Positions 1 through 11,330 are shown, counted from the stretch's first letter. The stretch is 64,000 bases of DNA from Mortierella sp. BCC40632 (GCA_011634665.1 WAEK01000005.1:1151001-1215000), one strand, 5' to 3'. Program-made: numbers and translations. Notes: a model not told the origin generated them from the sequence alone.

Positions 1-447
1 GAGGAGATACGAAGCTCACTTGAGCTGGAGGGACATGATTCTGATTGTTTAGAAATGTCACTCGACGTTTCTGGACAATTTGTGGGTTTAGGGAACACTC
101 CTTCTGGACAATCACCAATAACATTTACGACCGTAGTCCCATATAAAGATCCAGAATTTTTTATTGGGACGGGGCTTTTCCCCGACGCATTCTTTTTCTT
201 TGCCTCACAGTTCTTGGCTTGATGGCCAGGTTGGTGACAATAGAAGCATGCACGATTTTTCCAGTCCGCTTGTTTTTGAGGACTCATCTTGTGCATGTTC
301 ATAGCGTCTAGCTCCATCGGTTCTGCTTGGCTATTCGAGGACTCAGGCCTTGCTGGTTCATGTTTGGGTTGTGGTTCCCAAGAATGTTGCTTCCCACGTT
401 GGTACACTCGGTCGAGGCTCTCAGACACTTGAACAATCGTGTACAGG
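1..447 (-). pseudogene. Gag C-terminal fragment with CCHC zinc knuckle (retroelement, open at left edge)
   Basis: The minus strand is open from about 440 to the window edge. It encodes a hydrophilic, Ser/Pro-rich segment with a retroviral-type zinc knuckle (C-x2-C-x4-H-x4-C; CFYCHQPGHQAKNC) at about 206-248. Upstream of it is a stretch resembling the end of a Ty3/gypsy capsid domain (SESLDRVYQR). In the family this knuckle binds genomic RNA during packaging. The reading is cut at 447, where the LTR of another element starts, so this is a host fragment into which that element went, or a junction. The rest of the element lies outside the window. It differs from the Gag of the two gypsy elements further right, so it belongs to another family. 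Confidence 0.7.
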
Positions 448-521
448 TATAACAGGAACGATGGTTGAGAATGAACTGCCGTTTATTAGAGGGTGGTGAG
501 AGGTATTTATATACTGCTGCA
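448..521 (-). repeat. 74-bp LTR (3' LTR of the minus-strand gypsy element)
   Basis: This is the reverse complement of the LTRs at 28450-28523 and 34394-34467. On the minus strand it starts TGCAGCAG, has a TATA box (TATATAAATA) at LTR positions 10-19 and AATAAA at 35-40, and ends CCTGTTATA. A purine-rich tract (AATGGGAAGG) directly precedes it, as expected for second-strand priming. Confidence 0.85.
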
Positions 522-548
522 CCTTCCCATTTAAAAAAAAAAAATTAT

Positions 549-1429
549 CTAATTACTACGGCTCTGGGGAGGGTTCTCTGGTTGTTGGTTAGGTGGGGGC
601 GCGTGAGAAGTATGGTCCGCTTCTCTCACGAAGAGTTCCCTGAACAGGGAGGTGTTGGCCATGTATGCCTCCACGTGTTTGTCCAAAAGTTCGCGTTGCT
701 GATCCTTGCATGTCGTCGAGCGGTCTTTGCGAACTCTTTTTGTATCCACCTGTTCCGGAAAATACATCAGCGCAAGGTCGTTATACTCTGCTCTCCTTTT
801 TTTTTTTTGCTGCATTTCTCATGAGAACACCCCAGCCTTGTCCATGTCAGTGTCGCAAGTCTTTTCGAACCTCATAGCCATGGCTCTTGAGAATGTTAAC
901 TCATCCTCGATGGCGAGCATCAACCTTTCGAAAGACAACGGTTTGCGCAGGATGTCGTGTGTCCCTCAAAAGTAATTCCATTGTCTCTCCTTTGCCGACA
1001 GTGCCGAGTCGCCTTGCCCCAGTCGTTGGTGCGGTTGTTGCGGGGTCGGCTGCTGTGGCCTGGTCTGGTGCCTGCGCTGGCACTGAGGAGGGTGGTTTGG
1101 TCGTCCTTGAGGGTGGAAGGGAGGGCGTCATTGGGACAGGGGAGGGGGGGAGTCGTTGGGGTGGGGGGGCAGGTGTCTTTGGGACGGGGGCAAAGGGCGT
1201 CTTTGGGACGGGGGGCAGGTGTCTTTGGGACGGGGGGTCGCTGTCTTTGGGGGTTGACAAGACATACGTCCGGCCATCTGAAGGATGTGTGTGCATGTGT
1301 TTTGGTGGTGGTTAGCTCGGGTGGTGAGGTTGATGAGGAGAGAACGACAAAAGAACTGGTTTGTCTATTGCAGCCATTACCCATTCCAGAGAAACCTTGG
1401 ACGCACATTGCATCTGGACCTGGTGACAC
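549..1429 (-). pseudogene. Extra 3' ORF of the gypsy element (proline-rich plus coiled C-terminal part), broken copy
   Basis: The C-terminal 88 residues (549-815) are nearly identical to the end of the corresponding ORF at 33.66-34.37 kb. The central part is proline-rich and built from repeats (PKTPAP and PPSQRHLPP types, about 1030-1260), and it is split between reading frames by indels. Large open frames on the plus strand here are antisense shadows of this GC-rich repeat. The function is unknown. The ORF occupies the place of an additional gene between the chromodomain and the 3' LTR. Confidence 0.65.
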
Positions 1430-1432
1430 ATC

Positions 1433-2467
1433 CTAAAACGAAAGAGGACATGATGCAATTAGTATTGGATGGACAGGTTTTAAAGCCGCTGTGTTTGTCG
1501 CCACATTTTTTTTTGAAGTCCAATCCATGTTCTTCCTTGTATTTGTCGACAGTCTCCTTGCAGTGGTCGAGGTTGCGGGCCGGTTCCCATGTTGCGTCCT
1601 CGTTGTTGTATCCTTTCCATAAGACGAGAAACTGGTGTTGTCTACATCAACAACAAAGCGGTAGTTGAGAATTCTCTCTACCTCATATTCCTCCTCGCCG
1701 TCGATCAACTCAGGGTCTGGATGATTGGGGTGGGGCTCGCTGTCCAAGTTCTTCGGGTGACTCGTGGTAGTGTCGGAACCTGTCCACGTGGAAAACATCA
1801 TGGATCTTGTAAGTCGGCGGCAACTCAAGACGGAAGGTAACGGGGGAGTGTTGTTCGATGATAGTGAAAGGTCCAATAAATCGAGCAAGTAGCTTCTGAG
1901 CTCTGGTCTTAACTCCTCTGTCCTTGGGCAGTCACAAATATTTTCAGCGTTCAGCATAACCTTGTCTCCATACTTTGAAATCATGGTCGCGTCGTCTATG
2001 GTCGGAGTTCCACACTTGTCTTTCTTGAGCGAGGCGAATGTTCTCCTGTGTCGTCTTCAATACGTGCTGTTGCTCCTTGACAAAGTCTTCCACGCTTGGC
2101 ACTGATGATGTTGGTGGTTGTAGCAGTGCGGTTGGAATCGTGGGTGGAAACCGTAGTTCATGAAGAAGAAAGGAGAGAGCCTGTAGTGGGGTTAACAGAG
2201 TTGTTGTAAGCAAACTCGGCTGCCGGTAATAAAACGTCCCAGTTGGTCTGCTTGTCGTCCGCGTAAGCCCTTAGTACAGATGACAAGGGTCTGGATAGCC
2301 CGTTCGGATTGACCATCCGTCTGCGGGTGGAAAGCGGTCGACAATGCTAATTTAACATCCATGAGGCGGTGAAGTTCCTGCCAAAAGTTACCGAGATAAA
2401 CTTGCTGTCGCGGTTTGAGATGATCCTGCGAGGCATGCCATGTAGTCGGAAGATATTATTAAAAAAT
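1433..2467 (-). pseudogene. Integrase C-terminal part with broken chromodomain
   Basis: The frames 1944-2213 and 1433-1984 match the integrase end of the complete element (segments such as SFLLHELRFPPTIPTALLQP and VMLNAENI). A chromodomain start (EEEYEVERILNYR) is followed by a frameshift that garbles the rest. In the family the integrase inserts cDNA and the chromodomain guides it to modified chromatin. The catalytic Asp and Glu region at the 5' side is partly lost at the junction at 2467. Confidence 0.75.
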
Positions 2468-2537
2468 TGTACCAGTATAAATAGACCCTCCCTCCCCCTC
2501 TAATAAACAGCAGCTCTTCTGACCCCTTACTGTTGCA
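2468..2537 (+). repeat. 5' LTR, 70 bp
   Basis: It starts TGTACCAG and ends CTGTTGCA (canonical TG...CA). A TATA box (TATAAATA) lies at LTR positions 10-17 and AATAAA at 35-40. It is identical to 7471-7540. Promoter and polyadenylation signal are packed into about 30 bp. Confidence 0.92.
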
Positions 2538-2550
2538 TGGCAGCAAAGGT
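2538..2550 (+). promoter_or_regulatory. Primer-binding site of gypsy element
   Basis: TGGCAGCAAAGGT directly abuts the LTR end. It resembles the initiator-tRNA-Met type of site (TGGTAGCAGAG) with substitutions. The same motif follows the related LTR remnant at 63.38 kb, and a variant (TGATAGCAAAGG) follows the 74-bp LTR at 28524. Assignment to a particular tRNA is inference. Confidence 0.6.
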
Positions 2551-2745
2551 ATTCTGATTCACCCTGAACCCTGGCCCCTGATAATTTTTTTTTTCACAAC
2601 GTCCGCTATAACCACTCCCCCCCCCTGAGCCCCCCTCCCCTGACCCCCCTGACCCCTGCCTCCCCCCTCCCAACCACCCCAAACACCAGAACCTTGCCTG
2701 CTCTCCTTGATCCCCTTGTTGAAGCCTTATCACGTCTCGATATCA

Positions 2746-3658
2746 CAATGTCCTCCGAAGCCCAACCCTCTGCCCCTTCCTACCGTTACCCCCCATCCTG
2801 AGAAGTATCAAGGTAGCCGCGATGGATTCACTGCCCTGACATGGCTCCGCAGTGTGAAGCGATATTTTCTGGCGACGGCCACACCAGATTCAATCAAGAC
2901 AGTGGTCGCTGCTTCCCTTCTAGGCGATGCAGCAGGACAATGGTTCGACGGTTCCGGTCTCGCCGATGATGCTGACTTTGCCGAGTTTGAGAAAAAATTC
3001 AAGTTGGCTTACATCCCCTCCGACTTTGACCAAGTGCTGCGATCAAGACTGGCGACTCTGAAAATGACCACTACTGTTGATGCTCATGTCGCCGAAACCA
3101 AGCGCCTCCTTACGGCTCTCCTCGCCGATGCCACCTCGGACTTTACTCGTGCCGAGCTGGAGAAGTTTGCACACGTCTCCTTTTTGGAAGGATGCCCCAA
3201 GAACTTACAGCAACTCCTCAGAGCTCTCATGATCACTCAGGTTTTGAATATCTACCAACTCCTCGAGGCAGCCGAGCAGTACGACAGAGTGTACAACTTT
3301 ACACCAGACAACCCAAGGAATAACCAGTCGGGATTCGTGACAACCCAAGCTTCCGTTGTGGCAGCACAAATGCAGGCTCCAGCATCTGGCCCAACCCCGA
3401 TGGAGATCGATAATCTTCGAATGGAGATCAATGCCCTCCGACGACACCTCCAAGGCTCAAGCCCCCCTCCCAAAATTAACTGACACCGAAAGGAAAAAGC
3501 TCATGGCCAGGGGTGCTTGCTTCAAGTGCCGCCGTGATGGACACCGCGCAAATGAGTGCCCAGGCAAAAATGGCGGTCGGCATGTGAATAACATAGCGAC
3601 CGATGAGGGGGCACCGGCTCCGCGGAGTCGGGGAAAAGCCTCGAGCGACCGGGATTAG
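2746..3658 (+). pseudogene. Gag (capsid plus CCHC knuckle), frameshifted
   Basis: A capsid-like region at about 2800-3300 has the gypsy Gag hallmarks QWFDG.G and FEKKFKLAYIP. It is followed by an Asn/Gln-rich linker and, in another frame, a CCHC knuckle (CFKCRRDGHRANEC) at about 3520-3561. By comparison with the sister element, the start is probably the ATG near 2749, after which one frameshift occurs around 2790. A second shift near 3480 separates capsid from knuckle. The ORF closes at 3658 before the protease, as in the sister element. Confidence 0.85.
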
Positions 3659-3850
3659 TCCAGGACCCGGCCGCTGCAAGCTCCCCTCCTCCTTGTCTCT
3701 GGACAGGGGAGTGCAAGTAGTCTAGAGTTAAGTATTAAAAATACGGAGAATAAAATTGTTTGTACCCACTCCACCTCACTACCCACTCCTCCTATTGAAA
3801 CTCCCCTATTATGTAAGAAAGACCCTGACCTACCCCCAACCCCTGACCAC

Positions 3851-4447
3851 ATGTTTTCGGACCCTCAATCTGACTTTGTCAGTGAGAAGACAAACTCGTG
3901 TGCGACGACGGTGGACCTGGACCCACTTGCTCCCTCGTCTTTTAGACTCTCCCTCCAAGGATACAAAAGAAATCAAAAAAAAGCCGAAAAAAAGATTAAG
4001 CTTTTGTTCTTTTTGTCTCTCAAGGACGCAGAACGGACTCTGCTGACATTCATTGGCTCTGTGAATGGTCACCCAGCAAAAATATTGATCGACGGTGGTG
4101 CTGAAGGTAATGTCATCAGCTACTCTTTCAGAAAGAAACACTCCATTCCCACCACCTCAATCGACCCTATCCCTATTGTCCTCCCAAACGGCTCTGCATC
4201 ATTCGCGGCGAATGCATGCACTATTCAACTACAACGAGACAAGTATGATGACTTCATCGATGCAATCGAATACAAGTTATCAAAGTACGACTTAATCCTC
4301 GGAAAACCTTGGCTCACACGGATCAACCCCGTATCAACTGGCAGACAAACGACTTACACTTCCGACACAATGGCAATAAGGTATTCTGGTGCTGTTCGGA
4401 GTCAGACGCCCCATCACTTACCCGTACCACCGATGAATTTGTCTTGA
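3851..4447 (+). pseudogene. Aspartic protease region of pol
   Basis: A retropepsin fold is recognisable from TLLTFIGSVNGHPAKILIDGGAEGN (about 4035-4110) to DLILGKPWL (about 4290-4320). The usual D-S/T-G catalytic triplet reads D-G-G. The same D-G-G occurs in the other family at about 30,055, so it is a lineage feature and not a lesion. A frameshift near 4330 disconnects the protease from the RT. It would process the Gag-Pol polyprotein. Confidence 0.8.
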
Positions 4448-4550
4448 GCCCCATCAACTTCCACTCCATGATGACCCAACCAGGAAGTGAGGTATTTATG
4501 GCACTGGTCAACCTCGCTCCCAATGAGGCAGAAAAGAGACACCTCCTGAA

Positions 4551-5933
4551 GTGACCCCGATCCTGGAAGAGTACTCCGACGTGTTTCCCAAAACACTTCC
4601 TGATGGCCTCCCACCGGACAGAGGCGACGAAATGCACATCGAGACTGACCCAACAGCCGACCCCCTGTTCGACCTGTTATTTCGTCTTTCAATTGCCGAA
4701 CTGGATGAGCTTCGTAAGCAACTTGATGAGCTATTGAAAAAGGGATTCATCAAGCCAAGTACTTCTCCATATGGTGCCCCTGTCCTTTTGTGAAGAAGAA
4801 AGAAGGTACATTGCGTATGTGTGTCGACTACCGGGGATTGAACCGTATCACAAAAAGAAAAACAGGCACCCTCTTCCACGCATCGATGAGCTCATTGATA
4901 GGATCCGAGACTCCAAGTACTTTACCAAGCTGGATCTAATGTCTGGCTATCACCAACAGCGCATCTATGGCCCTCATACGCACAAGACGGCTTTCCGATG
5001 CAGATATGGCCACTTTGAATTTAATGTTATTCCTTTTGGATTGACCAACGCCCCTGCTGCTTTCTCGGCAATGATGCGAAAGGCTATGGACCCACTTCTC
5101 GACAAATGCATTGTTATTTATCTTGACGACATTCTAATATTCTCCAAGACAAAAGAAGACCACCTAGAACACATCCGAAAAGTCCTTGAATTACTCCGCA
5201 AGAATAGACTTTATGCAAAAGCTCAGCAAATGTTCATTCCTTCAAGAAGAGACCGAGTTCCTCGGCCATATCATCTCCAAGGACGGTATCAAGCCCAACG
5301 GTGGTTTGATCAAGGCTATCCAGGAATGGCCTACCCCTGAGAAGCAGAAAAGACGTACAACAGTTCATTGGTCTTGCTCAGTTTTATCAGCAATACATCA
5401 AAGGGTTTGCTGACATTGCTCTACCACTAACAGCACTACTCGGAGAAGGAAAACCGTTCAAGTGGGGAGATGAGGAGAACAAGGCTTTCCTCTCGCTCAA
5501 AGACGTCATGACTAAAGCACCAGTTCTCATTATTTACGACCCTGATCGCGCAACCATTGTGGAAACTGACGCTTCTGGATTCGCCGTGGCAGCCGTATTA
5601 CTCCAAAAGGACGATTCAGGACAATGGAGACCAGTTGCCTTCACCTCAAAGAAAATGAACTCTGCCGAACGCAATTATCCAACACATGAACAGGAGCTAT
5701 TGGCCGTTGTCCATGCACTTAGAACTTGGCGCTATTATTTGGATGGAAAGAAGTTCACTGTCAACACCGATCACGCCACTCTCCGCCACTTTCCAACCCA
5801 GCCCAAACTCACCAAAAGACAGGCCCGATGGATGGAGCTATTACAAGAGTATGATTTCCAATTCCGCTATAAGCGTGGAGCCGACAACATTGTTCCTGAT
5901 GCTCTATCACGACGCCCCGATCTAAAAAAATGA
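4551..5933 (+). pseudogene. Reverse transcriptase and RNase H of pol, broken
   Basis: Ty3/gypsy RT motifs appear in order: LPPDRGDEMHIETD; the connecting region with frameshifts at about 4790 and 5230; FTKLDLMSGYHQ; AFRCRYGHFEFNVIPFGLTNAP; and the active site YLDDILIFS at about 5119. RNase H follows (TDASGFAVAAVLLQKD, NYPTHEQELLAVVHALRTWRYYL, NTDHATLRHF; 5508-5933). Together these copy the element RNA into DNA. At least three indels interrupt the frame, so the copy is non-functional. Confidence 0.9.
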
Positions 5934-6092
5934 CCCGCCCCCTGTACAATTAATTCAGTGGAGGTCTCGCTTGACCCAGGTATTAGGCAGCGCCTGATGA
6001 GAAGGCTATATGACCGATCCTTGTCTGAAGTCGATCTATGAAAGCTGCCTCCAGGGAAGTCCACCCCCCCACGCTACCATCTGAAGAAGGAT

Positions 6093-7460
6093 TTGCTTTA
6101 TGTTTTACGCCGGGGTGACACCTTGCTATGTATTCCTCGCAAAGCTGACATTCGTCTCGATCTATTGCATGATGCCCACGACTCTGCCATAGCAGGACAC
6201 TTGGGATTCGACAAGACATATGACAAGATAAGAAGGATTGCCTTCTGGCCCAAGATCGCGAGGGACACCAGGCTTTATGTGCAATCGTGTGAGAGCTGTC
6301 AGCGCAATAAGCCTAGCAACCATCGACCAGTAGGACTACTCCAACCCTTGACAGTACCCGGACAACGATGGGAAACCGTGACAATGGACTTTGCAGTTAA
6401 TCTACCCAAGACTCCTCGAGGATATGACGCAATCGCAGTATTTGTTGATAAATTGTCGAAGCAAGTCCACTTTGCCCCTTGTAAGACTACGGATACAGCA
6501 GCCGACACTGCAAGGATATTTTTCGACAATATATTCAGACTACACGGGATGCCTACGACCATTGTCTCAGACCGCGACACCAAGTTCTGCAGTCACTTCT
6601 GGCAGGAACTGCACAAGCTCATGAATGTTAAGTTGGCTATGTCGACAGCTTTCCACCCCCAGACAGATGGACAGTCGGAGCGAGCAATTGGGGACACTCT
6701 CATCAATACTACGAGCATTTGTCGATCAAAAAAAGCAGACCAACTGGGACCTCTTTTTGTCTGCTGCCGAATTTTGCATACAACAACTCGGTCAACCCTA
6801 CCACTGGATACTCGCCCTTCTTCTTGACCATGGGCTACCACCCTAGACTCCCCTCATCTCTTCTCCAACCTACGGAAACCAGTGTACCAAGTGTGGATGA
6901 CTTTGTCAACGCTCAGTCCTCCAGCCTCCAAATAGCCCAGGAAAATATCCGTTTGGCACAAGAGAACCAGGAGTGGAATGCAAATACAAAGCGTGTGGAC
7001 CATGACTACAAAGTTGGTGATATGATCATGCTGAACGCAGAGAACATCACCATCCCAGCATACAGCACAAGATCATCGAAAAAAGCTGCAACAGCGCTTT
7101 ATTGGACCATTCCCCTCCTGGAAAAGCACTCACCTGTTACTTTCAAGGTTGAACTGCCTCCTGCCATGAAAATCCACGATGATCTTCTTCCATGTGGACA
7201 GGTTCAGACACTACCACCCTTCACCAGAGGACCTTGGAGCTAGGACTCCTCCACGACCTGACCCCGAGATAGTCGACGGCGAAGAGGAGTACGAGGTAGA
7301 AGAAGTGTTGGAGTACCGAAGGCACAGGAGGCAACACCAATTCCTAGTTCGCTGGAAGGGATACACTAGAGAAGACGATACCTGGGAACCAGTCAAGAAC
7401 CTAGAGCATTGCCCCGATCTAGTAGAAAAATTTAAAAAAGATAATGGGTTGGATTTTTAA
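6093..7460 (+). pseudogene. Integrase with C-terminal chromodomain, broken
   Basis: An HHCC zinc finger (HDSAIAGHLGF ... CESCQRNKP, about 6175-6310) precedes the DDE core: the first Asp in TMDFAVNLP, the second in VSDRDTKFC, and the Glu in HPQTDGQSE near 6680. Frameshifts near 6690 and 7190 split it. The chromodomain (about 7285-7440; EEEYEVEEVLEYR ... FLVRWKGYTREDDTWEP) has its aromatic residues intact. This identifies a chromovirus whose integration is probably directed to methylated-histone chromatin. Confidence 0.9.
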
Positions 7461-7470
7461 AAGGGAAAGG
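7459..7470 (+). promoter_or_regulatory. Polypurine tract
   Basis: AAAAGGGAAAGG directly abuts the 3' LTR. This is the expected RNase H-resistant primer for plus-strand synthesis. Confidence 0.8.
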
Positions 7471-7540
7471 TGTACCAGTATAAATAGACCCTCCCTCCCC
7501 CTCTAATAAACAGCAGCTCTTCTGACCCCTTACTGTTGCA
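7471..7540 (+). repeat. 3' LTR, 70 bp
   Basis: Identical to 2468-2537. The sequence after it (CAAAGACTTTG...) belongs to a LINE. Confidence 0.92.
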
Positions 7541-7556
7541 CAAAGACTTTGAGCGT

Positions 7557-8710
7557 GTTTGTTCTTTCATTCCTTCACAGTTCGACATCTTCATCTGCTC
7601 TGAGACTTGGTTCTTGGATCATTCCTTTTATTCTTCCCACCCACTCTTCCTTTGCTCCTCTCCCCTTCCTCCGGCCCCTGCAGCTGGTCACCGCCATGGT
7701 GGTCTTCTCTGCATTGTGTCACCCCTTGTTCGTCGCCATATATCCTTTTCTGTTACGTCCCATTCCATTGATCTTTCCCTCCTTGGTTCCACCTTCCGTT
7801 CCCTCTATCTGCCACCTTCTCTTCCCATCGCCGACTTTGAATCCTTTTTCATCCGCCCATCTCTTGTTCTACTTCTTCCCCTGGTCTTCCTGATGTTATT
7901 CTTGGCGACCTCAATGTGCGTCTCGACTCTTTGTCTGGTCGTGGTTTCTCGTGGAGGCCCTTCAGATCGAGTTGAGTGTGTGTCGAGGGTCATGAGATCT
8001 GGTTGTTATTTCCTTAACCTCCCTTCTCCTGGCACCGCCAAGAATCACCACGCACTGGTCCGCTGCCGTCAAGACTTCAGTTGGTCTTATGTTGATTCGT
8101 CTCCATATACCACGTCTGACCACAAGATGATGGACTGCGTCCTAGAGCTTCGTGCTCCTATGGATGTGTCCCCGACTCAAGAGGCCCGCAGGTTCAACCT
8201 GAAATATCTCGTGCACGCCCGCGTTCGCTCAGACCTATGCAACAGCTTTGATGCTTGCGCTGAGGACTTTGCCGATTACAGTAGTCACGTTCTTCACCGC
8301 GTTGAGGAACTGTCTACGGCTGGTGGGCTTGATGTTATTTCTTTGGTTGATCGCCAGCGCTTGGTCGACGACTTGGATGAATCTATTGTTAGTGCCATTC
8401 ATGTTGCCGCCGAGGAGGTGTGTGGTTCGTATGTTCCGTCCGTGATGCGCGCTTCTGCTGATCGACTCTGGGATGATATCTCAGATGCTCCTTCGTTGGC
8501 TGACGCTGTCCGTACTTTCAAACGAGCTTGCCGCACAAAGACTGTTACCCTGACGTCTCGAGATCCTTCGATCACTCCTGCTGAGGATGCTGTGAACCAC
8601 TTTTCTGGTGTGTTTCGGCAGACTCGCGACGAGTTGCTTCCCCTCCTGTCTCACCTTATCGTGGAGTCTCTTTCACAAATGAGATCCTGTGGTCTGACGA
8701 CTTTGGTCTG
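7557..8710 (+). pseudogene. LINE ORF2 endonuclease part
   Basis: Endonuclease motifs are FDIFICSETWF (metal-binding Glu) near 7580, a frame-shifted ILGDLNVR (Asp/Asn pair) near 7890, and TTSDHKMMD (catalytic His) near 8115. The frame changes at about 7885 and again around 7990. The following 500 bp code for the linker between endonuclease and RT. The protein would nick target DNA for target-primed reverse transcription. Confidence 0.75.
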
Positions 8711-10155
8711 ACGACTTTGATTCGGTTTTGGAGAAAGTATCGAGCTCATGTTGCAGGGGGAGAGGATGGTGTTCATATTCGCCTTCTTCGAGCCCTTATT
8801 GGTTCTAGTCTTCCGTTTCGGACTATTGAGTTGTTCCGGTTGTGTTGTCTACTCGGTGTGACACCTGCCTCATGGAACCGCTCGGTAATCTTCCCCATCC
8901 CCCAAGGGTGAGGAGACAACTATCAACAAGTTCAGACCCATTTCACTTACTGTGATGATGCGTCGGTCCTTTGAGAGGTTGTTGATTCGGTTCTTCGAAC
9001 GCTCCCCAGCGTTCCGCTTGCATTCGACTCAGGCTGGCTTTTCGACGTGGGTTCTCCACGTTGACGCACGCTCTGACGGCCCACGAAGCTGCCATTCTCG
9101 GTCACCGTTGTAGGGTGTTTTACGACTTTGCTCAGGCGTATGACACTGTCCCTGTCCCACTCTTGCTTTCCAAGCTCGAGTCCAGGGGTGCTTCGACCCA
9201 GATTCTAGCTTTGGTTGATTCCCTCTTCCTGGGGACTTCTTCCAAGATCGTGGTGAATGGGCGGCAGACGAGATCGATAGACTTGACCCGTGGTCTTTTT
9301 TCCAAGGGTCTCTTCTTGTCTCCTCTGTTGTTCGACGTCTTTATTGACGACCTTGCCTCCCTCTTGCATCAAGATACAGTGCCAAATAGCTGCCTCCCGC
9401 GATCGCTTCTGTTTGCTGACGATATCACGGCCTCGTCCGAGTTTCCGTCTGACTTACAGGTTTCGACCAACAAGCTTGCTACCTGGTCTCACGACAATGG
9501 CATGCAGTTGAATCTCTCCAAGTGTGGCGCTGTTGGCTTTGGCCCTCATGAACCCACTCCGATCATTCCTGGTCATGGAGAGATTCCCCGTGTTGACCGC
9601 TATACATATCTTGGATTCCCATTCGAGAAGTTAGGCATCAACTGGGAGGCTCACCTCGAGTCTACTGTTGCAAAGGCTACCTCGACTTTGGACATTTGTG
9701 TTCGTCGTGGAAGTCTTTGGCCTGCTGGTCTTCGCCTTGCCTTTTATCGCACCTTTGTTCGTTCTCAAATGGACTATGGTGCCGGCTTGGCCTATCGTTG
9801 GCTCATGAACTCGCCTGGTCGCAATGCTAGCACTCCGGCCCCGTTCCCCTTTGTCCACAAGAATGATACTTCGCGGTTCCAGTATCTCCTCCCGGTCCAG
9901 GCTGTACAAGATCGTGCACTTTGCTGGATCACAGAGCACAACATTGGACTTGTCGCCATGCACTCCATGCTGGCTATTCCTGTTGTAACGCGTCGCTTTT
10001 CGGACTTGGCCTGTCTTTTTGACTCGCCACTTCCAGAAAAATGCACCACTCTAATCCTGCTGCACACATCTGTGGCCGCATTTGGTTCACTCGTCGCCCT
10101 CACGATCGCATCTTGCCCCATGCCACTCGTCACCCGGATTATTCCCAGTGGTTGA
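8711..10155 (+). pseudogene. LINE ORF2 reverse transcriptase part
   Basis: RT blocks are visible across two frames: SWNRSVIFPIPQG and KFRPISLT near 8870-8950, FYDFAQAYDTVP near 9120, SPLLFDVFIDDL near 9325, and LLFADDI (the F-A-D-D catalytic box) near 9410. An indel near 8910 and another near 9060 break continuity. The C-terminal region continues to the stop at 10155. Confidence 0.8.
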
Positions 10156-10454
10156 GTGTCAAGAGAAGCATCGAGTCTTTGGACCCATTGCCACCTGGAT
10201 TGACCCATGAGAGTACAGGGTACCCCCTCTCCGGTTATTCCTGAGGAACAAGTTTTATGCAGACGTTTGTTCTCTGAATCTTGTCATGCCCCGCCAGTTT
10301 GTCCCAGAGATATAAAAAGCGACTTAGTGGCAGTTGCTACTTTTTTCTTTTTTAAATTCTCTTCGTCTCCGCAAGAATGCTATCGCTTGGAGTCTGAATC
10401 ACTTTGCTGCTGGCTCAGATTGCTCTATAGAAAGTGTAAGCAGAGATTCTCTCG

Positions 10455-11300
10455 TCGCCATGTCAAGGAGTGCTTCGACGCTGACCTCTGTTTGGGGGTG
10501 GAGTTGATAAAAAGTTGCTACTTTGTGAGATGGGTGATGGCGAGGTGGGTGATGGCGGGGTGGAGTTGATGGGTGATGGTGAGATGGGTGATGGCGAGGC
10601 GGGTGGGCGGATGGGGGGTGGAGTTGATGGGCGATGGTGAGATGGGTGGGAGGTGGAGCCGATGGCGGGGTGCGGGGCGATGGCGGGGTGGAGTTGATGG
10701 GTGATGGTGAGATGGGTGATGGCGAGGTGGGTCACTGGTAGGCTTTCTTTGAACGAAAACTGGCCATCCTGTTCAATATTTTATTCAATGGGCAGAAATT
10801 TTTGCGTTCAAGTAGCGTTCAAAACGAAATTCTGGATGGGTGGTGATGAGGTGGAGCTCTAGCCGAATGGGTGATGACGAGACGAGATGGGTAAGACAAG
10901 ATGGAGCTACCAGGTGGTGGTGAGATGGAGCTGCTGCTGGGTAATGGTGAGGTGGAGCCGATGACCGATGGCGAGATGGGTGATGGCGAGGTAGGTGTAG
11001 GCTTGCTCGTTGAACGCAAAGTTGGCTATTCAATTCAATATTTATTCAATGGGCAGAAATTTTTGCGTTCAAGTAGCGTTCAAAACGAAATTCTGGATGG
11101 GTGATGATGACGAGGTGGAGCTCTAGCTGAATGGGTGATGACGAGATGGGTAATGACGAGATGGAGCTACTGGGTGGTGGTGAGATGGAGCTGCTGGGTA
11201 ATGGTGAGGTGGAGTTGATGGGTAATGGCGAGGTGTGAACGGGGTGAGCTGATGGGTGATGATGGCAAGGTAGGTGATGATGAGGTGGTGCCAAATGTTA
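10455..11300. repeat. G-rich minisatellite block with a ~260-bp higher-order repeat
   Basis: Short units related to GATGGGTGATGGCGAGGTGG repeat from 10.52 to 10.73 kb and again to 11.29 kb. A segment containing TTTATTCAATGGGCAGAAAT and GCGTTCAAGTAGCGTTCAAA occurs twice (about 10742-10848 and 11003-11105), which gives a higher-order period of about 260 bp. Open frames here are low-complexity artefacts, and I see no gene. Confidence 0.85.
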
Positions 11301-11330
11301 GGGTAAGTGGGCTTATTTCGCCTGCAAAAC

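Larger units (their letters stand above)
448..2467 (-). mobile_element. Truncated Ty3/gypsy chromovirus, same family as the element at 28.5-34.5 kb
   Basis: The segment is collinear on the minus strand with the 3' part of the full element at 28450-34467: end of integrase, chromodomain, extra 3' ORF, polypurine tract and LTR. It stops inside the integrase core, where the plus-strand element at 2468 begins. The 5' half (LTR, gag, protease, RT) is not found on the far side of that element, so the break is a deletion or rearrangement and not a simple nested insertion. Several frameshifts show that it is inactive. Confidence 0.85.
2468..7540 (+). mobile_element. Ty3/gypsy chromovirus with 70-bp LTRs, decayed
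   Basis: Identical 70-bp LTRs (2468-2537 and 7471-7540) bound gag, protease, RT, RNase H, integrase and chromodomain in the usual Ty3/gypsy order. A primer-binding site follows the left LTR, and a purine tract (AAAAGGGAAAGG) precedes the right LTR. At least six frameshifts or stops break the polyprotein although the LTRs remain identical. The flanks (AAAAT left, CAAAG right) do not form a target-site duplication. The left flank is another gypsy element and the right flank is a LINE, so the element has been involved in a rearrangement. Confidence 0.92.
7541..10250 (+). mobile_element. LINE (non-LTR retrotransposon), 5'-truncated and decayed
   Basis: An APE-type endonuclease followed by a reverse transcriptase on the plus strand identifies a LINE of the Tad1/I/ingi kind common in Mucoromycota. 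The endonuclease lacks its first about 40 residues, where the gypsy LTR ends, so the 5' end was lost at that junction. Stops and indels occur throughout. Possible C-terminal remnants continue to about 10,490. No clear poly(A) tail was found before the minisatellites at 10.45 kb. Confidence 0.82.

Noticed and set aside
465..1436. Several long plus-strand open frames (Gly/Val/Leu-rich) as genes
   Set aside because: They are antisense to the GC-rich proline repeats and C-terminal part of the minus-strand gypsy ORF; the sister copy shows the coding strand.
7549..7893. Membrane-protein-like frame on the plus strand
   Set aside because: It overlaps the LINE endonuclease in another frame; hydrophobicity comes from CT-rich sequence.
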